From: Epiperipatus broadwayi
Taxonomy: Eukaryota; Onychophora; Udeonychophora; Euonychophora; Peripatidae
Length of the DNA stretch: 64,000 bases
Reading direction: 5' to 3'
NCBI GenBank assembly: GCA_028023455.1
Contig: JAQFVV010012402.1
Location: forward strand, 13,448,483 to 13,512,482
Every line of letters starts with the position of its first letter. The first letter of the stretch is position 1. Position numbers and translations under genes: made by a program. This document shows positions 9,963 through 22,675 of the stretch, piece by piece. Under the pieces are notes generated by a model. That model was not told the DNA's origin, ran no database searches, and worked only from the letters and a program-made list of their open reading frames with translations.

Positions 9963-10971
9963 ATGATAAAGATTTTTCCCAATTATACAATTATGACAGA
10001 CAAAAATAAAGCATGGCCCTTAATCCCAGGAGGCTGTAAAGTCACCAACCAAGGCAGCGGTTGGTGGCCGAAGGCGGAGGGTGCTAAGAATATCCTGGAG
10101 GCGGACCCAGGCTGCCATTTGATGATGACTTTTTATTTAGGTACTTACAACTGCAGATCACTTTCAAGTGAAGGAAGATTGCAAGAATTAGAAGAAGAAC
10201 TCTCTTATATTAAATGGGATATTATTGGACTTTGTGAAGTTAGAAGAAAAGGTGAAGAGACAATTGATTTAAAAAGTGGACATATGCTCTATTATAAAGG
10301 CACAAATATTGGAAATACAAGTGGAGTAGGATTCATTATAAATAAAAAGTGGAAGAACAATATTGTGGAGATTGATGGTGTATCAGACAGAGTGGCAAGA
10401 TTAGTTATACAACAATAGCAGATATCAAATGCAGATAATTCAGGTTTATGCCCCAACAAGTTCTCACAGTGATGAAGTAGTAGAAGATTTTTATATGGAT
10501 GTACAAAAGGCTTTTGATCAGAGTAAACAACATTTTAAAATTGTTATGGGAGATTTTAATGCTAGAATTGGTAAACAAATGAAAGATGAAAGTGTTGTAG
10601 GTAATTTTGGTTATGGTAGTAGAAATGAGAGAGGACATAGACTTGTGGAGTTTGCAGAGAAGGAAAAACTTTATATTATGAATTCTTTTTTTGAGAAAAA
10701 TGTTAGAAGGAAATGGACATGGAAGCATCCAAATGAAGGTACAGCAGAATTGGATTATATTTTGACTAACAGGAAATATATATTTCAAGATTGTAATGTT
10801 CTTAATAAATTTAACACAGGAAGTGATCATCGATTAGTAAGGGGTAAGATACATGTTAATGTAAAACTAGAGAGACAAAAATTATTAAGAAAAACTATAT
10901 TTACAGTTGATATTCCTAATCTTCAGAAACATTCTAATGAATTTAAATTAGAACTTACAAATCGGTTTTAA
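9963..10971 (+). pseudogene. RTE endonuclease domain (frameshifted)
   Basis: Frame 3 from about 10130 reads LGTYNCRSLS and DIIGLCEVRRKGE, the first motifs of an exonuclease-endonuclease-phosphatase fold that nicks target DNA. A one-base shift around 10405-10416 moves the frame to 1. There it continues as QMQIIQVYAPTS, VMGDFNARIG and GTAELDYILTNRKY, with the final SDHRLV near 10824. The fold's catalytic Glu, Asp, Asn and His motifs are all recognisable. A TAA at 10969-10971 interrupts the linker to the reverse transcriptase, consistent with a CAA Gln codon mutated to TAA. The initiation codon is uncertain: ATGs at 9963, 9993 and 10122 are all upstream of the conserved start. Confidence 0.85.
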
Positions 10972-12911
10972 GTATTAGTAGATTTTGAACATGATTCAGA
11001 TTTGAATGAAATTAATATGAAAATAACTGATACACTTTTAAAAACTGCAACAAAGATAGCTGGTAGAAAAAAGCAGCAATTGACTAATAAAATTTCTACT
11101 GAGACTAGAGAACTTATGAAGAAAAGAAGGAATATGAAGATATACAAGAATGATGCATTAAAAAGAATTGAATATCTCGAATTTTGTAAAATGGTGCGGA
11201 AAAGAGTTGAAAATGATATAAGAAAGTATAACTGTGAACTAGCAAAAAAAGCTGTAGAAGAAAATAAAAGTCTTAAGAATGTAAAACAACATTTTGGTAT
11301 TGGTAGGAAATTTATATCTGCAATAAGGAAAAAAGATGGAATTATTACTAAAAAGAGGGATGACATTATGAAATTGGTAGAAGATTTTTATCAAGAATTA
11401 TATAGTAATAAAGAACAAGTACCTCTTACATCTATTACATCTTCCGAATTGCCCAGAATTTTAAATGAAGAAGTGAGAAATGCAATTAAATGTATGAAAA
11501 AAGGAAAGGCTCCAGGTAATGATGGAATTATAATTGATATATTAAAAGAAGCAGGTGAAGAAACAGAAAAAATATTAGCAAAGTTATATACCAAATGTCT
11601 AAATGATAAAGATGTACCGGATGATTGGAAGAATGCAGTAATAATATTAATATTTAAAAAAGGTGATAAAGAAGATATTAGAAATTACAGACCTATCAGC
11701 CTTTTATCAGTTTTATATAAAATTTTTACCAAGATAATTACAACTCGTCTACAGAGAACCTTGGATTTTCACCAACCAAGAGAACAAGCTGGATTTAAAA
11801 GTGGTTTTAGTACAGTAGATCATATTCAAGTATTGAGAGAAGTTATAGAAAGGACAAATGAATATGAGTTGTCATTATGTTTTGGATTTGTAGATTATGA
11901 AAAGGCATTTGATTCTATAAACATTTCTTCAGTGATTAAAGCATTGGATCATCAAGGTATAGATCCAGGATATTGTCATATTTTAAAGAATATTTATAAA
12001 AATGCAACAGCAACAATTAGATTACATAATGATACTGGGAAAGTCAACATTGAGAAAGGTGTAAGACAAGGTGACTCCATATCTCCAAAACTTTTTACAG
12101 CAGTGCTGCAAGAAGTATTATGTGGATTAAAATGGGAAACTAAAGGAGTGAAAGTAAATGGAGATTATTTAAGTCATTTAGATTTCACAGATGATGTAGT
12201 TGTTTTTGCAAATAATGCTTTGGAGCTGCAGGAAATGTTGCAGGAGTTATCAGATGAAAGTAGGACTAAAGATAAATGTTAAAAAGACTAAAGTAATGTT
12301 TAATTAATTTGCTCAAAATATGAAAATAAAGATTGATTATGATGAATTAGAAGAAGTTAAGAGTTACAAATACCTTGGTCAGATTATTAATACAGATGGA
12401 AACATAATGGAGGAAATTAATCATAGAATTAAACTTGGTTGGAGTGCTTTTGGTAGAAATAACTTGATATTAAAAGGAAATATGCCTATGTGTTTGAAAA
12501 GAAAGGTTTTTAACAAATGTGTTTTACCAGTTCTTACTTATGGATCTGAGACTTGGACACTTAATAGAAGATCAATACAGAGACTTCAGACCACTCAAAG
12601 AAGTATGGAGAGATGTATGTTGGGAGTAACAAGAAGAAATCGAAAACGCAATGTATGGGTAAGAGAACAAACAGGTGTTACTGACCTGGAGTTGGGCTGG
12701 ACATATTGCTAGAAGAGATGATAACAGATGGACAATTGAAATTTTAAGCTGGATTCCAAGAGATTGTAAAAGACCCAGAAGGAGACCACATGTAAGATGG
12801 ATGGATGAAATAAGAAAATGTGTAGGGGTGATGTGGAGAAGAGAAGCTAAAGATTGGAGAAGATGGATTAAACTTGGAGAGACATTCATCCTGCAGTGGA
12901 TTGATAATGGT
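10972..12911 (+). pseudogene. RTE reverse transcriptase and C-terminal region (frameshifted)
   Basis: After the TAA the frame runs to 12282 with [53 protein letters not shown] and [13 protein letters not shown]. The catalytic box reads FTDDVV (about 12184-12201), with Thr in place of the usual Ala of FADD. A shift near 12265 leads to frame 2, where a TAA at about 12303 breaks the sequence before KIKIDYDELEEV and KYLGQII. A second shift near 12680 leads to frame 3, which holds the RTE C-terminal signature WAGHIARRDDNRWT and RPHVRWMDEI. The enzyme primes reverse transcription at the nicked target. The copy is inactive. Confidence 0.88.
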
Positions 12912-12939
12912 TGATAATGATGATGATGATGGGAAACAG

Positions 12940-13560
12940 AATCTTAAGTTTTTATCATATAATATAAACACCCACTAAAATGGTCTTGGATTAGTTAAAA
13001 TTATTTTGTCAATTCATAAAAATTAAGTCATTTGGTAGAATATGTAATTAATTTCTATCTGAGAACAACTTTCCTAACAATCAGCCATGTGATTTAATAA
13101 AATTAAGGAAACATCATTCTTGGTGAGATGGAACTAATGTAAATACAAGAAATCAAATAGACTTAGCATAACTAAAATGTCATGGAAAGATCTATCAGTA
13201 ATAATACATCCCATAATTCAATCATGATGCCAATTAGAAATCTGATCATCTATAAAAATATTAAAAAAGTTACTAGATAAATCATTGACTCATACTGGCA
13301 TCAGAGTTCTTGATAATATTTTTTCAAGTATAATATCTCAACATGACTCATAGATGGTTCTTCAACACAATTTGTAAATTATGTGGATCAGATGAAGAAA
13401 TTTTTCTGCATATTGATTAGTGACCCTTTTTCAATAATTTAAGATCAAATTTAATTCCTCTAAAAATCCACTAACCAAGATTTGACATCAAACTTTTTAA
13501 TTGGTAACAAAAAGTAAGTAACAACGGAATTATTGCATGTAAGATTTATATCACTATTAA
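12940..13560 (+). pseudogene. L1/Tx1-type LINE, C-terminal part (continuation after the RTE insertion)
   Basis: At about 13350-13422 one frame reads HRWFFNTICKLCGSDEEIFLHI, where the C-x2-C...H pattern resembles the zinc-binding C-terminal segment of L1/Tx1-like LINEs. The sequence continues the element begun at 8890. Precise ends are not visible. From about 13560 to 14080 only AT-rich, non-coding text is seen. Confidence 0.5.
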
Positions 13561-14082
13561 GATATAAACCAATTTTCTAAAACATTATTATTCTGTCAAA
13601 CAGTTACACAAATGGTGGAAGCAGTATTATAGGACTTAAAATATATGCCAAAAACCTAAGTTTTATAATATGGCTACAGGTATTATTTAATTCATGGGAT
13701 CTACTATGACTTTAAATGAAATGTGGGTTCACTAACATATAGTCATCAATGAAGATCTGTTTCCTATGAATAATACATTAAAATATTTATGTTGAGAGTT
13801 ATGCTAGAAAAAAATCAGCGAATTACATCAACATCTTTTCTAAATGTAATATGTTAAATTTTAAATATGAAGCCTATTGTTTTTACTTGCGTATACATTT
13901 ATTATATGTGGTAAAATAAACATTTTAAAAACAAAATTAAGATGACTAACACTGCATCATTTTCTATATATTTTAAAGAAGAATGTTAATATCATCAATA
14001 ATATTGTATAATTTTCTTGCAAACAATAGTTATTTTCACCCTATTCTGCAACTATTTATCATAAGCTTGAATAAGAAATGGA

Positions 14083-14640
14083 TACCAGTTGTCATAGTAC
14101 TATAAAATTCCCATTTAAACTGTTTTCCATTTTTGACTTCCATCTGAGAAAACTAGGATTCAAAGCTGGAACTAATGCACTCATGCATTTAGCAGCCACC
14201 TTTTACCCTTTATCTTATTCAATTTAATATCCTGAAATTCAGCACTATATCATTGGTTTACATTTACTATTCATGACTACATTAAGTCACTCTGGGATAA
14301 TTGCTCTTAGAAACTTATGAGAAAGTCATGTGATATAATTGTTGGTGTTAACATTTCTATCCAAATGTAGAAAGACTAATGTTGTCATAAAAATGAGATT
14401 TCTAAAATATATAGAAATTGACCTGATGTCAGTTCTATATAACAATGCAAATGAGTTAATCCAGGTCCAATAACATACGGTTTTTCTGAATTTCAAAATA
14501 TTAGTTTGAATAGTATAAGTGAGTAAAAAGTGGCTGCTGGATGCATAAATGTATTAATTCCAGTTTTAAATATCAGTCTTCACTAATAAAGGCAGATACT
14601 GGTCCGAAATGGTAACAATATAGCACTATACCAGTTACTG
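14083..14640. repeat. Inverted repeat of LINE-derived segments
   Basis: 14083-14232 and 14462-14640 are related in opposite orientation: GCATTTAGCAGCCACCTTTT on one side and AAAAGTGGCTGCTGGATGC on the other. Both resemble 8916-9065. Arms are about 150-180 bp with many mismatches. Confidence 0.65.
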
Positions 14641-14719
14641 TTTATTATTTATTGAAGCTTATAGTAGAGGGCTCTAGAGTAGGATGAAAAACTGCTCTTG
14701 ATAAATATATCAGATCATG

Positions 14720-14950
14720 ATATTATTAGTAATTCAAAAATGTGTATTCATATTGATTTGATAATAGATTTATCATAAAAATAATGGTCATCAAATGGAT
14801 AATGATTCAGCGATTATGCCATGCTTGGGCACAGAAATAGTAAGTATAGCTTTAACACAGAAATTTGTAGCTCTTAAGTTCATTTTATTTCAATGCTAAA
14901 TTGCATAGGGCATAAAAAAAATTATTACAGTTGCAAAAAGTATATTAGAA
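14720..14950. repeat. Dispersed direct repeat, copy 1
   Basis: It shares ATTAGTAATTCAAAAATGTG, CACAGAAATTTGTAGCTCTT and CAATGCTAAA with 16432-16629, in the same order and orientation. Gaps separate the matches. Not recognised. Confidence 0.8.
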
Positions 14951-15469
14951 AGTTTAAGAAAAGCTTTAACTGAATCTTATATATGTTCTCTTACTTCCTC
15001 CCTGTTTTCAATAATCACATTCTTTATGCATAAATAAAGACATAAATATATTTCACTATTACTTTATGTCATAATAAGATTCCTGGAAAAAAATAGGTTA
15101 AATTATGTGTTTTATATATCTATTTTTTTTTATAGAAAACATCGAAAATAAAATGTATAATCATCTTTTTCTTTCTATGTATTCTGTGTTGAATCAAAAA
15201 CGTAAGCCTAAATCTTTTTGCCCATCCATGAACAGTACAAAGAATGATTGCATACAAGTGTATATTAATTTTTACTTTAGTTAAATAAAAATATGAAATT
15301 GATGAATCAGAATCGTAATTAAACTTCCAAATTATGTGATATCATTAAATATATTTATCTTTTTTTATTTTGCAGTAAATATATTGAATATGATCTATCA
15401 CTTTTATCTACAATAATCATAATGGGTAGAGCAAAAGCAACAAACACGTTTGCAATGGAAAAGGTTGCT
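14951..15469. other. AT-rich sequence, nothing recognised
   Basis: No coding, tRNA or repeat signal beyond simple A/T runs. Confidence 0.5.
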
Positions 15470-15577
15470 TTACATGATTTAGTGCAGTGGTAAGGTGTTT
15501 GATTTTACAATCAAAGGTCCTCAAATTGATCCCAATTTTAGCATTTCTAGCACTCAAACTTATGAGCAAAAGCACCA
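15470..15577 (+). mobile_element. tRNA-derived SINE copy
   Basis: GATTTAGTGCAGTGGTAAGG resembles box A of a tRNA. TTTGATTTTACAATCAAAG folds as an anticodon stem and loop with TAC in the anticodon position. A decayed box B (AAATTGATCCC) follows, then the family tail CTAGCACTCAAACTTATGAG. No poly-A tail or clear target duplication is visible. Confidence 0.55.
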
Positions 15578-15885
15578 GTCAATTATTTTTAGTGAAAAAG
15601 TTTTATCATAAAAGTTAATTTCAAAATGTATAAAATAACATCTTTGTGCAACTGAATTCAGAAAAGGTTTTATATCAAAACTACTTCAACACACTTATAA
15701 AAATAAAAAAAAGTTCAAGTAAATCTTGGCATATATTCCATCATTTTTTTAATATTAACTAAAAACTGAAATAATTTATTTTTGCAGTGTTAAAATAAAT
15801 CATAAAAATATTGTAAAATAACAATTATTTAAAAATCTATAATAATATTTAATGTCTATATATTTACAATAATAAGATAATATTT

Positions 15886-16240
15886 AAATACAAGTATAAT
15901 ATATATATATACTTAAACGATGCAATTAGAGGGGATTTGAATCCAGACTTTAAAGATCCCTTCAGTCATCATCAGATTTTTAGTGATATAGATGGCCAAA
16001 GATTTGGAGAGTGGGAAAGATTGAAGCCTATCCATTAAAGTTTGAAGATTTGCTATCTTAATAACAGCACTGATTATATGTGTGTGGGAGATGATATCCA
16101 GACTGACTGATGAATGCTGGTTCAGCATGAAATACATATATAGGAGATCATTTATCTTTTTCACATGTATATGGTCATATGTATTGGTTATATAAGATGG
16201 AATGGATGATTAAAGGGAGCTTGAAAGTCTGGATTCAAAT
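15886..16240 (+). mobile_element. MITE family R1, copy a
   Basis: GATTTGAATCCAGACTTT at 15934 pairs with AAAGTCTGGATTCAAAT ending at 16240, and the inverted match extends inward for about 35 bp (…CCCTTCAGTCATC against GATGATTAAAGGG). Similarity to copy b begins further left, at 15886. There is no ORF, so it is non-autonomous. Other copies lie at 26819, 37225 and 43078. Confidence 0.75.
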
Positions 16241-16431
16241 AAAATAATAAATTTTTGTAGATAAAAGACCAAACATTTAAAGTTTGTAGACAGTGTTTTT
16301 TTTTTTTTAATATTTTAAACATTAACAAAAAAATATATTCTTTTTTTATTTTAAACTTTATAATAATGAGAAATCAAGTGTAGATAAATGACTCCGTAAA
16401 TAATTAAATAGTTAGTTTCTAGGAAAGTTAT
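16241..16431. other. Spacer with a short direct repeat
   Basis: 16380-16432 (TAGATAAATGACTCCGTAAA...) is repeated in altered form at 16624-16672. The two copies bracket the dispersed repeat at 16432-16629. Confidence 0.55.
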
Positions 16432-16629
16432 GCAATATTAGTAATTCAAAAATGTGTATTCATATTGATTTGATAATAGATTTATCATAATAAAAATAAT
16501 GGTTAATGATTCAAACGATTATGCTATGCTTTGACACAGAAATTTGTAGCTCTTGAGTCCACTTTACTTCAATGCTAAACTGCACAGGGCATAAGGAAAA
16601 TTATTATAGTTGTAAAAAGTATATTAGAT
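16432..16629. repeat. Dispersed direct repeat, copy 2
   Basis: Partner of 14720-14950. Confidence 0.8.
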
Positions 16630-18151
16630 AAATGACTCCTTAAATTAATTAGTTTCTAGGGAGGTTATACAATGTTCAATAACCAGAAGCATCAGATAGA
16701 ATTTTAATCCAAGAAACTTTTGGACCTAACTTTATAGTACTGCACTAAACCATATTGTGCAGATAATTGAATGAATGATTACATGGAAGATCATATATTG
16801 AGTACTTGAAATGATAAGTTGAACTTTGATTCAAGAATTTTTAGCACTTAAGTGCACCACTATGCTGATTATCACTATTCAAATGGATATTTTTATGAAT
16901 TATATTTCCTTAATAAAAACTATATTGAGAAAAAATATATGTTTTGTATATGTATGCAGAATATCAAGAGCTATTCCAGCAAGAAATATATCACTTTATT
17001 TGTGGATAACTTATTTTGTATACACTTTATTTTACTGCATATAAAATATTTAAATAATGTGCTCTTTTTTTAACATATTTATTAGGGTTTCTAAAAAGTT
17101 GCATCTGTTGTCAGATATATATATTACATGGATCATATTAATGCATTTAAAGTAAAAAAAATTATTGCAAGTAGATAATAAACAATAGAAGGTGCACTAA
17201 TGAAACACAGGAAGTCTTCTACTTATATAAATCTGATTTGTGTAAATCTGAATTTATATAAACAGCTCTTGGCATATATAATGTTGAGAATAATTGAAAC
17301 ACATTACTAAATCTATTTTCATTAATAGTTTTTTTTCTTCTTTTTTTTTTTTCAAACTCAAATTTATCTTCTACTTATTTATACGATTAATTGTTGAATA
17401 TAAAATGATGCTGCTGCATTTATATTCCATGATTAATTTTTAGCTTGAAAATACCGACGTCATTTCTTGTTTATCTCATACACTGTTAACATGTATTGTA
17501 TTGCTTATTTTTATTTGTCAAAAAATACTTTTATATGTTGTAACATGACTAATAGTACTTAAAAATTCAACTTACACTGAAGTTACAGAATGGATGTAAG
17601 TAAAAGACTGTCTGCCTGTATATAATATCCAGCGTCACACAGAAATTAATGGATAAATCCGAATGGTATAAATCAATGTCACGTAATCTTTAATAAATAG
17701 CTGATTTGTTTAAAATAAATAATATAAATTGCTAAAAAATTATAGTAAGAGCAAAGCTAAAAAATTAATAAAATTAGATACAATTTTCATAATTCCTAAA
17801 ATATCAATTTATACATAAAAGTGAATGATATCATTTGAAAGAAAAATATAGCTCTATATATCATTAACTACTATTTAGCTTAATTCCCTTTTAAATATCT
17901 TCATTATAACTCCTTCCCCCCATTCAAATAAATACTAAAGTTGTACAAACTGAGAACACATTGTTGATATTTAAATAAACTTTCCAATGGTGATTAACTT
18001 TTTTTAATCTTGAAAAATAAATGTTTGGCAAATTTTAAATAAGTGATTTTTTATTAAAGATACTTCTCCTCTATCCCTCACCATTTCACTTAATTATAGA
18101 GAAAATGTTACATATCTCATAAGGTTTAAAATATATATATTGTTAGAAAGA
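16630..18151. other. AT-rich intergenic sequence
   Basis: Short open frames near 16826-17073 are AT-rich chance openings without recognisable motifs. Nothing else is supported. Confidence 0.5.
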
Positions 18152-18630
18152 GTTTTATAAAGAGCTGCAAATAAGCTCTTAACAAGCTTTGCAGAATATC
18201 CTCAACTCCAGACCGGTTTTTGCTACTGTCTTTGTCAATGAGGTGCCAGGATATTCAAGCATTAGATTAAAAATACTAGGACAAGCCCAGCACTTTATCT
18301 AATGGATAACTATTAAGTAGAAAATCTGAAATTTTCAGACATCCATATGTCTTCCAATCCAGCTACCTAACTTATATTAGGATAAGTCCAGCACTTTATC
18401 TGGCTATTTAAGTTAGATAGCTGGATTGGAAGAATATGGATGTCTGAAAATTTCAGATTTTCTACTTAATAATTATATATTAGATAAAATGCTGGTTTTG
18501 TTCTAATATTTTTAATCTAATGCTGAATATCCTGGTGCCTCACTGATGAAGCCAGTAACAAAAACTGGTCTGGGGTTGAGGATATTCTGCAAAGCTTGTT
18601 AAGAGCTTATTTGCGAGCTCTTTATAAAAC
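18152..18630. mobile_element. Fold-back element, arms of about 220 bp
   Basis: The left arm (18152-18373) and right arm (18410-18630) are near-perfect reverse complements. They share, for example, AAGCTCTTAACAAGCTTTGC and TTAAGTAGAAAATCTGAAA. A 36-bp spacer separates them. There is no ORF. The outer boundary is GTTTTATAAAGAG on both sides; no target duplication is clear. Part of one arm recurs at 30945-31045, so it is a dispersed family. Confidence 0.85.
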
Positions 18631-20106
18631 ATTTGTAATACAAGTTTATTTAAATTAGGTCATGTGCTATCTGACTTGATTTATTTGTAATATTTTATAA
18701 GCTATGATTTATTCATCTTCTAGCTAGAGTAAAATTTACAGAAAAAAATTGAATCTGTAATTAAAAATATTACAAATGGGGTTAGCACTTTAGAATATTA
18801 TTAAATATAGTATATAAATTCTTACATAGCATGTCACATGCAACTATAAAAATTGAGATGCTATTTACAGATGATCATTTCATAAAAAGATTTAAAAAAG
18901 AAATTGTCATTTTAAGAAGGCTATAAGATTCTAAAAAAAATAAATTTGAGAAAAAAATTCAAACACTATTTTGGAAAGCATCTCATGTACAGAGGATGTA
19001 TTATAGTTTCCAGAAAAATGAATGGTTTGAGTACCCAATTCAATGAGAAAATTAAGAAGATAATAGAGAATATTCAAAGGGTAAAAAAATTTAAAATTTG
19101 GGATAGGAATATCCAAAATTATGAGAAGGTCATTGGTTTTGTGTATAAAATCCAAGACTGAAGTAATTATAGTAGTAGAGAAAATGGAGACAATGAGATT
19201 AAGCAATTAATTTGAGGTGTGATTAAGATAAGATTACCAAAAAAATTAAAGCTGGAGAAAAGCAAAATTATCATATTTTGGTGAAAATAAATTATAATAT
19301 GCAGGAATCAAATTGACTGTTTCAGTTATAGTAAGTAGACTTTTTACCCATGAATACAGAGTGCATTACTCAAAAAAATCTGCAAGAATTAATTAAAGAT
19401 TATCAATGACTTATTGTTAGCAGCCATTCATAAATAATAATTACCATTTTAATCTCAAGGCAAAACAATATTGTAATCCTAATTGTGAGTATGATGGATG
19501 GAATCCAGTGTGGAGTTAAACTGATGTCATGGAAGTCATTTACTAACCTAATTAAAGATTGTAAGATAAAAGAAAACGGAGAATGATTGTTATCTTAATA
19601 ATCCCATTTTAATAAGCAAAAAAATATTAATATCTAAAATATATTTGTTGAAACGATTATTGCAATTTTATACACAAATGTCAAATAACAATAGAAAATA
19701 TTATTAAATAATTCATTGCAATTCTATTCTTTATCAATTTCAACACCAGCAAATTATGAAATTATCTTTCATGCCAAAAAACATAATCTCTGCAAATATG
19801 CTAATTCTTATAAACAAACAAAAAAGTTCATTTGTTTGTTTATTGCTCCAGATAATGATGAGTTTAGTTGAAAGAATATTCAGCTTTTCAACCAGTATGT
19901 AAAACATTCTTAAACAAATACAACTTTTGAAAAATATTGTATATAAATATTAATTAAAAGTCTCAAAATGACAAAGTCTTCAAAGTTCATGAGTTAGTGA
20001 TTTTTATATATTTCTACATAAAATATAATAAAATGTTCAATTCATATGTTTTTATTATTCCTGCTTTGCTTCTTTGAATCTGCTACTGTATTTTTAATGT
20101 CTTACA
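18631..20106. other. AT-rich intergenic sequence
   Basis: The open frames at 18931-19206 run on both strands of the same A/T-rich text and show no domain. Nothing recognisable. Confidence 0.5.
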
Positions 20107-20186
20107 TAGTTTACTGCAGTAGTGGTTTTTGGAGCTCAAGATCCAATAGTCACTTCTAATTTTTTAACTTCTTATGAACATCTGAA
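20107..20186 (+). mobile_element. SINE fragment
   Basis: TTTACTGCAGTAGTGG and GGAGCTCAAGATCC correspond to the head, and AACTTCTTATGAACATC to the tail, of the SINE copies at 24883 and 25013. Confidence 0.45.
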
Positions 20187-20264
20187 CAATAAACCTCCAT
20201 TTATTATTATTTTTTTAATTCAAAATTTTTAATTATTATATATGATCTTCATCGAGAAATATTT

Positions 20265-21289
20265 GATACTGATACATTTGACAATCCATCCCGCTTGATG
20301 GCATTGTTCCTCCAACAAAACACATTGATATAACATTACCGTCCATCACAAAACAGTCCCCTGTATGACAGCACATACCACCGAAAACCCACTTCTGTGG
20401 AAGAACTTTACCCTGGTGGTTCTTGTGGTGGCTGAAAAGTGTTTTGTCAACTTCGGTGATCATTCTGGGATTGCCCATCAAGAAACATGGACAAGAAATG
20501 AGGCTTTCTCGACACAGCTCTCTAATGACTTGTGTCCACTTGATGCCTGCACCAATACTGCAGTTACATGTGCCACTGTCAGTTCATTCTGCTCCAGTAG
20601 TATATCATACATAATGCTTTCACTAGTTTCATTTTGCATCCATTGAACCAGATATCACATCGAACAGAACACCTTCAATGGCAAGAACTCAATTTGCATT
20701 CCATCTTATATGTCCTGCATTTCCTTAGAACCATCTTCCCCACCACATACACAGGTTTTCTCTGTTGATAGAAATTGTTTCTCTTGCAAGAAATCCACAG
20801 CAGATGCTTTTGTATTAGGCAATTGAAAGAAACATTTTTTTCAGTATCAATCATTTTTTCATTATCACAAAGTTCTTGCAAGTTACGAAACTTTATATTC
20901 ATTAATGCCGAACCACCACATTTTCTAAATTTGACATACTTCCAGGGGTAGTACAATGTGACAATTTGTAAGACTTTATACTACTTTATTTAGGTTTTAA
21001 AATAATTACTTCTGTCCACATATTGCTTCACTTTTCTTCATTAAAACTATTCACACTCTATCATGATAAGGTAGCGATATGTTAATTGTCAGCATTCATA
21101 AAGAGTGTAAACAACACATATCAGGCAGTAATGACATGGTTGGCTAAGTGTGAATTGTGAGAACAATTTGGACAAAGACTCAATTGATAATAGCAATTGA
21201 GAAGTTGTGCCTGATAAATGATATTTTGACCTACTTTTGGCTAGCAACAACACCATCAAGTAGGATAGATGGTCAAATGTATCAGTACC
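20265..21289 (-). mobile_element. Merlin-type DNA transposon, internally deleted
   Basis: Terminal inverted repeats of about 45 bp are visible. The left end TACTGATACATTTGAC starts at 20267 and its reverse complement ends at 21287. CTTGATGGCATTGTT inside the left repeat matches CTTGATGGTGTTGTT in the right. They enclose a broken Merlin/ISXO2-like transposase on the minus strand. CTTGATGG begins 27 bases in from the end, exactly as in the related element at 51022-52119. I could not find a convincing 8-9 bp target duplication. Confidence 0.75.
20330..20956 (-). pseudogene. Merlin/ISXO2-like transposase fragment
   Basis: Reading the minus strand from 20956, the N-terminal part has FRNLQELCDNEK and then GKMVLRKCRTYKMECK. 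This fits the N-terminal Cys-containing region of ISXO2-like transposases (FLQ...M.L...C). After frame changes, IKWTQVIRELCRES leads into MITEVDKTLFSHHK and QKWVFGGMCCHTGDCFVM (20320-20480). That is the start of the DDE nuclease core: the Asp of EVD is the first catalytic residue, and WVFGG is a family hallmark. Just after DCFVMD the sequence runs into the left terminal repeat, so the second and third catalytic acids are deleted. Stops at 20520-20660 also interrupt it. It cannot encode active enzyme but could be mobilised by one. Confidence 0.75.
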
Positions 21290-22675
21290 AAGTAGACCAC
21301 ATATTTAAGTAATTTTGGTATAATATTATTTATATATGCATATTTTTAGGATACATATATATTTTATATTGAGAAATAGAAATAAAAACAAATTAAGTTA
21401 TAATAATTTTATCTTTGTAATATCTAAAAAAATAAAGTTATACTTATTTTTTTAAAAATGGCATAAATTTCTAAATATCAGTTATATGGCCACTGAATTT
21501 ATTTAATGTATATTACATAGGCACTTTACAAGTATAGTATTGAAGCAAGTACTTTTTGATTATAAATCTTTCAGTAAATACACAAATGATCTACTAATAA
21601 TCATTTATTATTAGTCATTCATTAGATTAGAGGTGTAATTTCTATTAAATAGGAACTGTTTTTTTTATCTGCTTTTAACACCTTAACATATGTCCAAAGA
21701 CATGTGGAAAAGATGTATAATCTCCAAGATGAGTATTTTCTTGAAATATTATAATAAGAATTTATATAATATATCTTAAACAACTACAAGAGCAATGGTA
21801 ATAACATTTGAAAATTTATGAGATTATTTAGTACAACTGATTTATTCAAATTGCATATTAGAAAACATATATATTTTTTGAATATGTCTAAAGTATAAGA
21901 TTGATTTTTAATATATATAAAAATGTAACTCTATAGTAAGTTAAAGGAAAGTGATTTTATTTAATAAAGGGTGATTTATAATCATCTACATATTTATTGA
22001 AAGGGTTCTTATAATAAATAAGTGCTTATTTAAAATATGACATTTGTAAAATGAATTTATATAGCAGTTTCTAAAATAAATGTAATTAAATTTTTAGTGT
22101 TCAATGTATATATGCTCTACCCATTGGTGGAGCCACCAGATACATATCAAACTGTACTCTAATTATGTAATAGATAAATTTCTCAAAAAAATCTAAAAAA
22201 GAAAGAAATAATGTTTGAAAACTTGAGAATAACCTTCTTAGATCATGAATAACAGCCTGACCACACTTTTGACACAGTAAATATTAAGATCATGCTTACT
22301 TAACATGATGAAAGGTAAGGAAGCATGTTTTATTTTTGATAATTCCCACACTAGTGTTCAACTATCTAAAAGATGGAATATGTAACTTATTAATTTATAT
22401 AAATTGGTATTCCATATAAATTATACAATGTATCCTGCAGCTAAATGCTATGAATCTGGCTTAACTCGCCAAAAGCAACCTCTTCTTAGATAATGGTCAA
22501 AACATTGAAATAAATCAATTACAATTAGTATAAGAATAGGGGAGAAAATTTTGAATAAATATAAAATTAGTATATTTTCAGAAATATGAAATTAATATAT
22601 TTTCATGACAGACAATGATTGAAAAACAAAAATATTTAAAAAAACAACAACAATATAAAAATAAAAAAAAATTAT
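21290..22675. other. AT-rich intergenic sequence
   Basis: A short imperfect palindrome (CCATTGGTGG near 22120) is the only structure noticed. No gene. Confidence 0.5.

Larger units (their letters stand above)
9671..12928 (+). mobile_element. Full-length RTE-type LINE with 11-bp target duplication
   Basis: The direct repeat ATGGGAAACAG occurs at 9660-9670 and 12929-12939 and brackets 3.26 kb, the usual full length of RTE elements. The 3' end is TTGATAATGATGATGATGATG, the short tandem tail typical of RTE. An apurinic endonuclease and a reverse transcriptase are encoded in order on the + strand. It lies inside an older L1/Tx1-like LINE. At least three frameshifts and two stops show it can no longer move by itself. 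Confidence 0.9.

Noticed and set aside
18545-18590. Hammerhead-ribozyme-like CTGATGAAGCCAGT...ACTGGTC in the fold-back element, as in Penelope elements
   Set aside because: The CTGATGA box and a possible stem II are present, but the required GAA(A) after the stem is missing, and the related copy at 30975 has CTGAAGA instead.
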